NCBI GenBank assembly: GCA_963576475.1
Contig: OY754982.1
Location: forward strand, 4,305,201-4,369,200
Direction: 5' to 3'
Length of the DNA: 64,000 bases
Origin: Molanna angustata
Taxonomy: Eukaryota > Arthropoda > Insecta > Trichoptera > Molannidae
Below the pieces are notes generated by a model. It saw only the letters and a program-made list of their open reading frames with translations. It ran no database searches and was not told the origin of the DNA. The translations under genes were made by a program, and so were the position numbers. This document shows positions 33,353 to 44,999 of this stretch, piece after piece. Each line of letters starts with the position of its first letter. The stretch's first letter is position 1.

Positions 33353-34156
33353 ATATTCAAAAGACTTCTTATTTACTTTTATGGATTTTATGAGTTATCA
33401 TTATTATGAATATGATACAGATATCTAGTATACTTATTGGAAAACAACTTGAGCCCTTTAAGTGGGTGCGCAGAGCGCAAATTTGTGTCTTTTTGCTTGG
33501 TTGATATGTTTACAAACTACCCCCCTCCACGGTGAAAAGGCTCAAGAAATTTGCTGAAATCTATATATAATAAATAATGTATCAAGATTTATTTTGAATA
33601 GTCAAATATATTAAATGTAATGAATTTAAATAAATCATGATTTTATTATAATTATTTCATATTTTGTTATTAACAAGTGAGGGATTATGGAAGTTCCTCA
33701 ACGTCCATAATATATTTTCATTAAAGGCTTGTCCACGTCATTCAACGTCATGATCTATAAAATACTCTTTGGGAAATAACTTCAAAATATGCATAACAGA
33801 GACATCTGTTGACAATATTCTTAAACACAGTGTTTGCAGTAATCAACATAATAATACTTAAAATACCACGTGACTTTATCATCCATTTTAGTAATGTTAT
33901 CATGTTATATGTGAAAAAAAAACTCAAACTCCAGAGCACGACATTTATTTATAGGGCACTCCCCCACTTGTTAAGAATATGTAGTCCAATATTTTATTAT
34001 TAGTATAAATGAAAAATTATTTAAGTAAGAAAAAAAATATAAGATGATTTAATATATTCAAAGATTTTATTTCATTAAATTTATGTATTGTTTGTGGGCA
34101 TTGACAATCTCGTCTAACCCTGATTCCACAGATTTTTAGCTATCTACCATGTCTAA

Positions 34157-34667
34157 AGCAGCCCATTCACGATTGTGCCATTCGGCGTCGTACCATATGG
34201 ACCGGCTCCATTTGGAGCATTGTAAAATTTTCATCACACTCACGGGCGCGCCATCTAGCCATCAAAATTAGTATACGTCGGCGGTCGGCGCTTTCGCATT
34301 AATAAGTTCTATTTTTTTTTTAATTTTTAAGTAAAAATGAGTTATAATTCTGATGATGAGTTTTATACAACTGCTCTTTAGCGGTTTGTTTATATATAAA
34401 TAGAAAAAACAAAGGAAAATGTTGTATTTTCGCATTCACGAGAGTGTCAAACAGCTCGGCGATGTACCGCTGGTTTTCACACTCACGAGCATGCCGGGCC
34501 GACAGGATGCGCCGCGCCGTTTTCGCGGTACTACAGAGTTTGGATCGTTTGGAATTCCGTTTTGGTGTGTCAGGCCAATTGGGCTGCGCGGGATTTGACA
34601 TTCACGAGCGCATTTTGGAGTGATGGCAAGCCATTTGGAAGGATGGCACGATCGTGAATGGGGGCCT
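34157..34667. mobile_element. TIR element with repeated CATTCACGAG motif (Harbinger-like?)
   Basis: The ends contain CCCATTCACGATTGTGCCAT and inverted CCCATTCACGATCGTGCCAT, with TAA at both flanks as a possible 3-bp duplication. The interior repeats (A/C)A(C/T)TCACGAG-like motifs at about 34230, 34433, 34480 and 34600. A short frame starting MSYNSDDEF stops after 14 residues. The 3-bp duplication suggests PIF/Harbinger, with low certainty. Confidence 0.6.
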
Positions 34668-35943
34668 TAACTATATGATTTGTGATTTTCACTTCACCAA
34701 ACATCTGTTTTTACATGTTTTATGCACTCCGCTGTTAAATTGTAATAAAAATATTGTTTTTTGTTGAGTTTTGATGGCAATCTTGTGGTTTCCCACTAGC
34801 AATATGTTAATTTATTATTAATTAGTTACATAATTTAATTTTTTTATATAAAATTAAATATATTGTACATTATATTTATATAAAAAAACATCTTATTATT
34901 TTTCTTTTTTAACAGCAAGCTTTAAGTTTATAAACGCAATGATTGTATATACATCAATTAATAAATGCTATAATTGTATAATATTTTATCATTTTGGAAT
35001 AACCAAAGTTATATTACAAATATGAAATATAATTTCTCGTGTATGTTTTAGTAAGTAATAATTAATTTTGTATTTAAGATTTTTTTATTTGTTTAAAAAT
35101 TATTTTTCTAACATGGCAACTGAAATTATTGTCTTATTTCATAATGTCTATTCCTTATAATAACTGAACATCATGTATTTTTCTTATTCCTATAATTATA
35201 TTATTGATGTATTTGTATCTCTCTTTTAAATTTAGCTAGTGTTAACGTTGTGTTAGAATTGTACGCCTCACATTAATATTCATTTGGCTTTATTTAATGT
35301 TTAATGTATCGCAGTCTTTTATTAATACAATCTATTCGACATTTCAATCATTGTGAGTTGTTAAAAGATGTTCTGTATTAACAATTTGTAATTTTAAAAT
35401 TATGGTCATGTCTTTGAAATTATAATAACTCATCTTCATAAGATTTTGTCATTACTTTGTGGCACATTTTGACATATACATATGTATCTTTATTTATTTT
35501 TAATACTTTATTTCAAGTAGGTACTGGTTAGCATTAAGGAGTCTGCATTTTGGAATGAATATTGATAGTTCCCTTATGAATTATCGCAAGATTGTGTGTG
35601 TGTGTGTGTTACGTTTCAATATGTATTTATAATGCAATAATTTTACGCTAAATGAAAAGCTGGTATAAATTGTAAAATACATTTGACTAAGAAGTACAAA
35701 ATTTCAGCTTTTCTTAAATTCACAATACATCATTTATATGAAAACAGACCATCAAATTATTTTATCAAATTATACTACGTTTCACTTAAATGTGCACTTC
35801 ATGATAATGTTGGTAAGACCGTCAGTCAAATGAACTAAATAATGTTGCCATATCGCCAAATTAAGTTCCTCTAATCTCATATTTACAACTTCACAACACG
35901 AAATTGTAAAAGAAAGTAATTGAAATTTAAATGATAGAATGGA
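34668..35943. other. intergenic DNA with a short (TG)n run
   Basis: AT-rich. A TG microsatellite of about 18 bases lies near 35592-35609. Nothing else is recognised. Confidence 0.5.
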
Positions 35944-36617
35944 ACATTATCTTCTTTAATTATTTTGAACAAAACACGCTTATTTTTTTAACGATTTCTA
36001 AAATTACAAATAATTGTAGGGAATATCCTGTTTTTAATGCGTAACAATACCAAATACAACCATACTAACATAACCACAAAGTGCTATTTTAAATGAAATG
36101 CTTTCTACCTATGTTGTCACAGTGTATCTTTATTGTGAGCCATATAAAAATATTACAAAAAAATTTATAAAACATGAATGTTGTTTACAGTCCTATGTGT
36201 CACATTGACAAATTTAATAGCAGATAACTTAACCGTTTTGGCATGTGAATTTTGCCCTAAACCACTATATTTTGAGTCACTATGCGACATGTTTCGGCAG
36301 TGCTGTCCTGCCATCGACCGGCTAGTTGAGTACATTATCTTCTTTAATTATTTTGAACAAAACACGCTTATTTTTTTAACGATTTCTAAAATTACAAATA
36401 ATTGTAGGGAATATCCTGTTTTTAATGCGTAACAATACCAAATACAACCATACTAACATAACCACAAAGTGCTATTTTAAATGAAATGCTTTCTACCTAT
36501 GTTGTCACAGTGTATCTTTATTGTGAGCCATATAAAAATATTACAAAAAAATTTATAAAACATGAATGTTGTTTACAGTCCTATGTGTCACATTGACAAA
36601 TTTAATAGCAGATAACT
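35944..36617. repeat. 286-bp direct duplication (388-bp offset)
   Basis: 35944-36229 and 36332-36617 have the same length and appear virtually identical (start ACATTATCTTCTTTAATTAT, end GCAGATAACT). They are separated by 102 bp. The end of the second copy runs into the 91-bp array. Confidence 0.9.
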
Positions 36618-37345
36618 ACATAGTGAAGCATTACAGTTAAAAGTTACAAAACATGAATGTTGTTTACAGTCCTATGTGTCACATTGACAAATTTAATAGC
36701 AGATAACTACATAGTGAAGCATTACAGTTAAAAGTTACAAAACATGAATGTTGTTTACAGTCCTATGTGTCACATTGACAAATTTAATAGCAGATAACTA
36801 CATAGTGAAGCATTACAGTTAAAAGTTACAAAACATGAATGTTGTTTACAGTCCTATGTGTCACATTGATAAATTTAATAGCAGATAACTACATAGTGAA
36901 GCATTACAGTTAAAAGTTACAAAACATGAATGTTACGCACTTTTCAATCTTTCGATTGTGACGGCATCTAATTTGTAGAATTCCATTATGACAATGATTA
37001 ATATGAACACATATATAATTCCACAATTTATTTTATTTTTCTCCCGACGACCGTTTCGGCTTATAAGGCCATAACCAGTTGATTATGGCCTTATAAGCCG
37101 AAACGGTCGTCGGGAGAAAAATAAAATAAATTGTGGAATTATATATGTGTTCATATTAATCATTGTCAACATGAATGTTGTTTACAGTCCTATGTGTCAC
37201 ATTGACAAATTTAATAGCAGATAACTACATAGTGAAGCATTACAGTTAAAAGTTACAAAAAATGAATGTTGTTTACAGTCCTATGTGTCACATTGACAAA
37301 TTTAATAGCAGATAACTACATAGTGAAGCATTACAGTTAAAATTT
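36562..37345. repeat. 91-bp tandem array, about 6 units, interrupted by a foldback element
   Basis: Unit starts (CATGAATGTTGTTTACAG) lie at 36561, 36652, 36743, 36834 and 36925, all 91 bp apart, then at 37170 and 37261 after the foldback at 36935-37167. The units are nearly identical. The ancestral unit is the end of the 286-bp duplicated block. Confidence 0.9.
36935..37167. mobile_element. foldback element with hammerhead-like centre, copy 2
   Basis: It is the same family as 4977-5179, in the opposite orientation. The unique side is ACGCACTTTTCAATC...TTCCATTATGACAATG, then a palindrome whose centre pairs GACGACCGTTTCGGCTTATA with its exact complement. The 12-bp duplication AACATGAATGTT flanks it (36923-36934, 37168-37179). 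It inserted into an existing 91-bp array, so it is younger than the array. Confidence 0.8.
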
Positions 37346-38404
37346 GTCTAATGTATGTGGTTTGACTGAGCATGAAAAAATTATGTAATGTCATGATCTG
37401 TTAATGTTACTACTAGCTATGAAGTGTGGAGCTAAAAAGAATTTATGCGCTGTCTGATAGTAATTGTAAATTTCATAAATGTTATGAAATTAATGAAAAA
37501 TATTCTATAGTCAATTGATCCCCTTGGGACTGCACACAACATCTACTAACAAACTTAGCATCTTCATTTTTAACCGACTTAAAAAAAGAGGATGTTATCA
37601 ATGCGACATGATTTTTTTATTTCTAATTATTTAATTTTTAATCTTGAAAAAAAAAACTGAAAATAATTGAAATATATTTTTATTTCAGTCCATTAATTCA
37701 TCGGGTTAACTATAGTTATTTAATTATCTATTGATTAGATTGTTTACATAGTATGTCATTCTGTATCTTTATTATATATATATTTTGAATATAACAATGG
37801 AAAGTGTGTTTAGTAAAGTTATACATAATATTATTATATTTTGAGTTTGATGTGCTGATATTGTTATTAGTGATTTTGCACTAAGCATTGTGTGATATCT
37901 GAATTACATGAACAGGTTCATGGTAACACAAGACTGATCTTCTGGCAAAATAAATGAATAAAACATTATTGGAATTATTTAATTGACAAGTCTTAAAGAA
38001 TATAAAATTAACAAATAGTACAAGCTGCCTGAGTAAATGGATTTAATTATTGTTAAGCATATTTTTAGCGAATGATAGCAACACTATGTGATGGGTTTAT
38101 TGGCGTATGTATAAGCATGTCTAATATTGTAGAATGTTTCTTTTTTGTATAAAATTGTACGACGAAACTTGCAGGTTGTAATAAAAGTGTTCTTAAGTGA
38201 ATTTGACTTTTAATTTATATCATTTTCGTAACAAATAGTTTTGTGTTTTCACATAAACATCGCTAAAAACAATCATTTCATCTAATCTTGGATCAATTTT
38301 TGAAAAATCAATTCACACACTGCCGGTCTAAAGAGCGCCCGAGCGTAAAGAGGTATCAAATATGTAATTAAAATATCTGACCTGGATGCACGTATTTAAT
38401 ACTT
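37346..38404. other. intergenic DNA
   Basis: AT-rich. It contains the short ACCGACTTAAAAAAAGAGGA dispersed motif at about 37575 and nothing else I can support. Confidence 0.5.
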
Positions 38405-38962
38405 CAGGGGGGCAAGTCTGGTCCGACAGGCAAAATCAAAACCCTAGTGATTACCCATATCATGGTGCTGATATGAGTTCTATAATATCTTAAGATGTCA
38501 TAGAACTCCATATAATAATAATTATTATATCCATATAATCTTCTTCTTCCTGGCCTCTTCCCAACTTATCGTCGATGAAGACTGTTGGGGTCAGCTCTCC
38601 TCGTCCTCAAGCTGTACACTCTTCGGTTCTGGGCCGCCTCCAATGTCAATTCTTGTTTCATCAATTGTGAACTCCTTTGCGCCATCCATGTATTTTTTGG
38701 TCTTCCCCTATTCGTTGATCGGGGGATGTCTACGGCCATAGCCTGGTTCACAATGTGATCCTCGGGTCTTCTTAATATGTGACCATACCATCTCAATTGT
38801 CTTTCTTCTAATTTGTTGTTAATGCCTGTCACTCCTAAGCTTCCGTGAATGTATTAACTTTTTATTTTGTCTTTTAGAGACAACCCCGCTGACCATCTTA
38901 GCATACGCATGGGTAATCACTAGGGTTTTGATTTCGCCGGTCAGACCAGACTTGCCCCCCTG
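38405..38962. mobile_element. foldback MITE (GGGGGGCAAGTCTGGTC family), copy 2, hosting a LINE fragment
   Basis: It has the same inverted ends as 30248-30456 (CAGGGGGGCAAGTCTGGTC). About 350 bp of LINE sequence is inserted between the two arms. Confidence 0.8.
38540..38888 (-). mobile_element. non-LTR retrotransposon reverse transcriptase C-terminus
   Basis: The minus-strand frame 38832-38566 reads LEERQLRWYGHILRRPEDH, NRGRPKNTWM and RRVYSLRTRRADP, the standard ending of a LINE protein. It is 5'-truncated and lies inside the MITE 38405-38962. Confidence 0.85.
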
Positions 38963-39243
38963 ATCTGTAATTGTAACTGTCCATTTTCAATTTATCGTTG
39001 AAGCACGGGAATAATTATTTTAAAGATTTCCTTATTTGAAAGATAAAATTTGGTGGAATTGCTTGTCAGTGCCTACCTTGACATATTCAGTTTATGCAAA
39101 TATATTGCGAACATTTTCTACCGATACCATAGTCTTTTTATTGCATCAGTACAGTCTGTGTCTTAAGATATAAATAAACCTGATGGAACAGTCAGTTCCG
39201 AAGTTGTGCAAAGTTTTAAGAAAATTGACAAACATTTACTTTA

Positions 39244-40151
39244 TCCAACTGTCGATTCGTTTAAGAGAATGAAATTCTTTTGAAGGAAGAGATAGTTTAA
39301 ATCCAAAACGCGTGTATGAAGGAATTGTATGCAGGGTCTACTTTTTTCACGGCTTTTCCAACTTTGAAGTCAAAAAACACCAATTTAGAGGCTTCGCAGC
39401 ATATATGTTCCATATACGTATTAACTCAGAATTCGGAGTAGAATATTTCGTGTGTCTGTGTGTATGTCCCCCCCCCCCTTATAACTTTTGATCCGCTCAA
39501 TTTACAGAGCCCAAAATTTCAAAATGTATAAACAGTAGTAGGTCTACAAAACTTTTATACTCAGAATTTTGAATTTTTGTTTCAGTCAGGGGTTATCAAC
39601 TTTTGAATTTTTACTTTATTTTTCCATATATCTCAGAAACCATAAAAGCCGTATGAATATAGACAAATACAAAATCTCAAATTTGAGTTTTTCAAATATT
39701 TTTTACTAAGAAAAATATTTTTTTATGACAAATTTATGTGTTTAACTGCCTATATTTCCAAAGTTTTTAAAAATATCGAAAAAAGCTGAAATACCCCAAC
39801 TAGATAATTTAGTTTTCTATAAAAAATATCAGCATTGTAGTAGTATATCTTAATTTTTTTTAACAATTTTACCAAGACTTTATTTTTATTTAATAAGACT
39901 TAATAGTTTGATACTTAATCTCTAAACATACATACATACCATCATGCTGTTTTCATTTTCCGGGTAGGAAAAAAGGAATGACCTCCATATTATCCTATCT
40001 TGACATACATACCTACATGTGTTTTATAGAAAACAAAATATCTTAAAATATTCAATAATTTGGCTTTATGGGTTTATAGTTTGGTACTTATTCTTCAACT
40101 ATACATACTATCGCTATCGACAGTTGGATCTCATGTGTTACATGCAACTAG
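39244..40151 (+). mobile_element. Helitron-like non-autonomous element, copy B (empty TTAA site)
   Basis: It starts A|TCCAACTGTCGATTCG and ends CATGTGTTACATG (a hairpin) followed by CAACTAG|T. A TC start after A, a hairpin near the 3' end, and a CTAG end before T are the Helitron hallmarks. Subterminal inverted repeats (AACTGTCGAT at the left, ATCGACAGTT at the right) are as in Helitron/HINE relatives. The interior is non-coding. The TTAA at about 39742 is uninterrupted, unlike in copy A. Confidence 0.7.
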
Positions 40152-40781
40152 TTTTAGGAAATGTGCATGAATTATCAAAGGTTTGTACTTGTATATTCTT
40201 AAAAAAGATGGATGAAATATTTGTATTGTTAACAGATAATAGAAATTTTCTTTTAATTTGGGTATCATGCAAAAAGAAAACATTACAACGAATGACACGA
40301 ATACAACGAACTTTGAGTATTAAATAGTCGGGAATAAATAAAAATTTCATGTATGTACCTACGTGGTTTATTTTTTTTTCTTATGTCAGCGCCATTTTTA
40401 AAAAATCACTTTGTATCCAAACAAAAATAGTTTTTCTAGACGGAGCTGCTAATAAGTTCTCTTTTCTATGGAGCTGCTTTTAATACACGGCTTTCGTTTC
40501 GGTAACAATTTCGGATTTTTAAACTGAAATTATACAGTAGCAGCGCCCTCTGGATTTGCAGTTTTTGCAGGCTAGAGGAAAACGAACGACGAACAATCCA
40601 GAGGGCCTTGACAGTAGCTACTTATTCATAAATAATATTTTTATCACTGGTAATATAGATAGTTGTTGAAGCTGTTGTAAATAATGGCAATACATTCACA
40701 AAAATAGTAAAATGGCTCATGAATCATGGTAAACGTCACATCTGCCCGCTGTGATATTTTGTAAATATATTCTTTTTAACG

Positions 40782-40981
40782 ATGACGACAGACATTCGAA
40801 TTAGGAAAAGAACATGTATTATTTATTTAGCAGTGCTTTTAATTATAGTCTGTGCGCTTTTATCTAGTAATAATGGATCAAATCAGTGTAGTGGTGAAGT
40901 TCAAGAGGTTAGAAGTGAATCTCCGATCGAATACTCAGTTGTACAGGCGCAAAAAATTGTGCATAACTCGGAAGTCAGAAG
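40782..40981 (+). CDS. putative first coding exon of a type II (signal-anchor) membrane protein
   Basis: The frame begins MTTDIRIRKRTC, a short basic cytoplasmic-like tail. A 16-18-residue hydrophobic segment follows (IIYLAVLLIIVCALL, about residues 13-27), then a polar lumenal-like stem (NNGSNQCSGEVQEV). It ends at a good splice donor, CAGAAG|GTAATT, in phase 2 after 66 codons. The layout is typical of Golgi glycosyl- or sulfotransferases and other single-pass proteins, but the family is not recognisable from this exon. No downstream partner exon was found up to 64000, implying a very long, satellite-filled intron or a false call. Confidence 0.4.
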
Positions 40982-42225
40982 GTAATTATGAATATTAATT
41001 GTACATTTATCATCTAAAAATGGTTTTTCATTCATTTATATCCCCAAATGACTAGTTACCAATGGTAACAAACGCCAACATGATTTTTCTTTCACTGGTA
41101 TAATTTCGTTTTATTTTTATTATGTTAAATGAAAATTAATATATTCCTTGACGCTGTCGCAAAATTGATTGCTATTAAAACAAGATTTGTAACTGTTTTG
41201 AGAAAATATGATTCTGTTGATAGTTTTTTGTCATTGTTGTGAAGAATTCTGCAGTAAATTGGATATTTTGAACATGAAATTGACTTTTTGGTGTTTTGTT
41301 TTGCGGGCATCATTTTATCTCATCTATTATCACCATAGTTACATTATTAGCTCTTTCTAAATATTATTATTCTAATGTCAAATATTATGATGTTTATCTT
41401 AGTATTTTATGCGAACAGCTCGATCAATTAAAAACGAAATAGCTACAATTGATTTAAATATTATAATTACGTATTTTTGGTACTATAAGTACCAAGAAAA
41501 TTTAAATAGATGCTTATATGCAGTGCTGCATAAATATTGTTTGATAAAACTTGATTTTTTGTATGTTTTTATATCAAAGATATAAAACTTTCATAAGAAT
41601 GTACATTATGAACAAAGCACACATAATTTGTTTTTTTTTCATTTTACTCTGAATTTCAAATATGATTTGCATCCAATAAAATTATTAATTAGGTATTTAT
41701 ATTTTTATGTTATGAATAATATTAACTTACTTAGAAGAACTTGCCATTTTTGTATATTTATTCCTGTGATGCAGATGTGATTTTGTATTTATTATGACAA
41801 AGTTGAGCATTTTGAAAAACTCATAATCCATAAATTTTCATATTATTTATTTACCTTTTATCATACCATATTTATAGTGACAAAAATAAGTAGATTACTG
41901 CTGCCCAACTAGGAAATCCTGTTCTGGGGCTAGCAGTTTACAATTTTTATTGACAAATATTTGCAATTATGAACCAGGTGATTGTTCCCGTTCCACACTA
42001 AATATGTACACAATCTCAACATTCTGCACTCACAATCATTACCTCAACAAACATATGGGCTCACACAAAACAGATCAACCAGGTCCCAATGTCCGCCATA
42101 ATACCTGTCATAAATCCAATCTCTGACGCGATTTTTATTTCAGAGCCATAGAAAGAGACTAGTTAACTATGTTGGTGTAATTATTAATAAAATAATAAAA
42201 ACTAAATGAAACATTTATTGAGACG
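40982..42225. other. AT-rich DNA downstream of the putative exon
   Basis: No exon with splice borders is recognised. A short segment near 41900-41940 (TCCTGTTCTGGGGCTAGCAG) resembles 61885-61915, a minor dispersed repeat. Confidence 0.45.
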
Positions 42226-43008
42226 AAAAGAAGTTTACATACAAATACACAGAATATGAATAGAAAAATACAAATGAAAAGAAGTTTACATACAAATACA
42301 CAGAATATGAATAGGAAAATACAAATGAAAAGAAGTTTACATACAAATACACAGAATATGAATAGAAAAATACAAATGAAAAGAAGTTTACATACAAATA
42401 CACAGAATATGAATAGAAAAATACAAATGAAAAGAAGTTTACATACAAATACACAGAATATGAATAGAAAAATACAAATGAAAAGAAGTTTACATACAAA
42501 TACACAGAATATGAATAGGAAAATACAAATGAAAAGAAGTTTACATACAAATACACAGAATATGAATAGAAAAATACAAATGAAAAGAAGTTTACATACA
42601 AATACACAGAATATGAATAGAAAAATACAAATGAAAAGAAGTTTACATACAAATACACAGAATATGAATAGGAAAATACAAATGAAAAGAAGTTTACATA
42701 CAAATACACAGAATATGAATAGAAAAATACAAATGAAAAGAAGTTTACATACAAATACACAGAATATGAATAGAAAAATACAAATGAAAAGAAGTTTACA
42801 TACAAATACACAGAATATGAATAGAAAAATACAAATGAAAAGAAGTTTACATACAAATACACAGAATATGAATAGAAAAATACAAATGAAAAGAAGTTTA
42901 CATAAAAATACACAGAATTTGAATAGAAAAATATAAATGAAAAGAAGTTTACATACAAATACACAGAATATGAATAGAAAAATACAAATGAAAAGAAAAA
43001 CAACTTTT
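42226..43008. repeat. 51-bp tandem array, about 15 copies
   Basis: Units start ATGAATAGAAAAATACAAAT every 51 bp from 42256. Units 2, 6 and 9 carry AGGAAAAT in place of AGAAAAAT. Since 51 is 17 codons, frames stay open on both strands (226 codons plus, 270 codons minus). The proteins are simple 17-residue repeats (MNRKIQMKRSLHTNTQN on the plus strand), which I do not regard as genes. Confidence 0.93.
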
Positions 43009-43052
43009 CTGAATTAATATGAATCACATGGTTCCCAAATCAAATCAAATAT

Positions 43053-43308
43053 CGAATATTCTTTTTTAATTGCATATACGAAAACATTGGATTATTTCCC
43101 TTTCGGGAGTCAAATGATATTTTTATTGACAAACATTTTTTTTCTACATCTCAATAGAGACGAAGTAGGGATATTGTAGAAGAACCAGGAACTCTAGGCA
43201 CCTACAGGGCTTACGACCTGTCATCGGCTGGTTTACGTGATCACTTTATGCGCTTGCGTAACGTTCACCAATTATGCCTTCTTATTGAGTTCCCTTATCG
43301 ATGTAATT
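43053..43308. mobile_element. single-arm (monomer) copy of the inverted-dimer retroposon
   Basis: It begins CGAATATT, then GCATATACGAAAACATTGGA, CGGGAGTCAAA, ATCTCAATAGAGACGAAG, CACCTACAGGGCTTACGACC, and ends ATTATGCCTTCTTATTGAG. It equals the extended end plus one arm of 3650-4193 without the second arm. Confidence 0.75.
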
Positions 43309-43565
43309 TTTACCATACCTTTAGTTGATTTAGTCATTTGTCAATCAATAATTACGATGAGTACATTTAAACGAAGGTAGTTGTGTTAACTGTTTTAAGC
43401 TCATAACTTATTCCAATTAGATTGTATCTTACAATCGATACGACAACAAACTAATGTTAAAGTTTACTATGTCGTACAAAGCTAATATCATTATTTTTCA
43501 ATGATTAAAAATCAATACTATTTACTGTTGTCATTACAACATGGATTTTTTACATTGAATTTTGC

Positions 43566-43815
43566 ATATACATACCATCACGGCATTTCCCACAATGTGG
43601 GGTAGCCAGCGACAGGTGTGCGGTTGTGCATTTCCTTATAAAAGGAAGAACCGCACATATGTGTATACACACACACACTAGTATCTTCTCAGCTAAAAAG
43701 GCAACTAAAAGTGCACGGACAATCTTTTTCCCCGACGTTGCCTATCACTGGCGAAGGCCTCCCTGTCCTGTGCCGCCCGGAACTGATCCTCCACTAAAGT
43801 ATCAGTTGGAAGAAG
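43566..43815 (-). mobile_element. LINE 3' fragments on the minus strand
   Basis: 43566-43735 matches the reverse complement of 18950-19130 (TACCATCACGGCATTTCCCA, GGGGTAGCCAGCGACA). The next stretch, read on the minus strand at about 43810-43725, encodes LVEDQFRAAQDREAF, the end of a reverse transcriptase protein. Confidence 0.6.
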
Positions 43816-43849
43816 TGATATTTTTCTCCACTTAATACATGACCTTTCA

Positions 43850-44725
43850 TATTTTTTACATTCGATAGCAGCTTCAGATGACAAAGTATTAATGGCAGAA
43901 AATGTGAAAGATCTAGAGCGCTTGGTAAAAATTGTATTCGAGGGATGCATCCAAAATGGACTGAGAATGAATGGAGCTAAGTCTAAAGTAATGATTATTG
44001 AAAAAAGCGAAAGAAGAAAAGAATGCGAAATACGAGTGAATAATGAATTACTAGAACAAGTGGATGAATATTTGTATCTAGGAAGTATGTTTCAGCGTGA
44101 TGGAAGACTGGAAAAGGATATAGAAAAAAGGGTAACGGCAGCAAATAGGGTGAACGGTGCATTAAGAACAATAATGGCCGACCCAATTATCTCAAGGCCA
44201 GCAAAGCTCGCTATGCACAATGCAATAGTCGTACCAACATTAATGCATGCAAGTGAGACATGGACATGGCAGAAGACGCATGAAAGTAAAATTAACGCTG
44301 TGGAAATGAGGTCCCTAAGACGAATGTGTGGTAGAACGATCTATGATAGGATAACGAATGTGGACATCAGACGAGAATGCAAGATTGAAAGAGATATTGT
44401 GAGTAGAATGAAAGTAAATACACTACGATGGTTCGGACATGTGGAGAGAATGATCGATGAGCGCCTGACAAAGAAAGAATACAAGGCTGAAAAGAGTGGA
44501 ATGAGAGGTCGTGGCCGCCCGAGAAAGAGTTGGCATGATCATATAATATGAGATTTTGAAAGATGGTAATATACGAAGTCAGAATAATAGGAGAGCATGT
44601 ATGACGCGATGCATGGATGTAAATGAGGCAAAACATGTATGTCAAGATAGAGGTGTCTGGCGTTCGGTCCTCTCTGCCTACCCCAAGTAGGGATACGGCG
44701 TGATGGTATGTATGTATGACAGCAG
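43850..44725 (+). mobile_element. non-LTR retrotransposon (GHIERM-type), longest copy: RT catalytic DD to 3' tail
   Basis: The frame opens with ASDDKVLMAENV, the catalytic DD box region of reverse transcriptase. It continues with GLRMNGAKSKVM, YLGSMFQRDG, ASETWTWQKTHESK, RSLRRMCG, LRWFGHVERM and RGRPRKSWHDH, and is frameshifted near 44551. The 3' end has CTCTCTGCCTACCCC, GGCGTGATGGTATG and a TATG tail. It is 5'-truncated and dead. Confidence 0.88.
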
Positions 44726-44999
44726 CTTCCTAATGATTCTGGCTCTCTGAAGTACGCTTGCATTATGGACCATATCTGCCCATGGCAGGTACACGTAGCA
44801 TTTTTCAGTGAAAATCATCATCATCATCAATCCACGTTCACTCCGATCGTGAAGCGTGTGATCGTCGTTTTCCAGTATGTTCTGTCCTGTGTCCCTACTA
44901 TTTAAACTTATTTTTAAATTAATATTTAATTGTCAACGATTTAGCGACGGAAAAGAAAATATAGCTCAATGTATGGAAATAACAGTTGCCTCGATTAAG

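Noticed and set aside
40019..40327. 102-codon plus-strand frame
   Set aside because: It overlaps the end of the Helitron-like element, with no splice context or recognisable domain.
42215..43027. 270-codon minus-strand and 226-codon plus-strand frames
   Set aside because: They follow from a 51-bp period without stops. The products are pure 17-residue repeats with no conserved context.
43705..43950. 81-codon minus-strand frame as a gene
   Set aside because: Its readable part (EDQFRAAQDREAF) is a LINE protein end. The rest is read antisense to another LINE.
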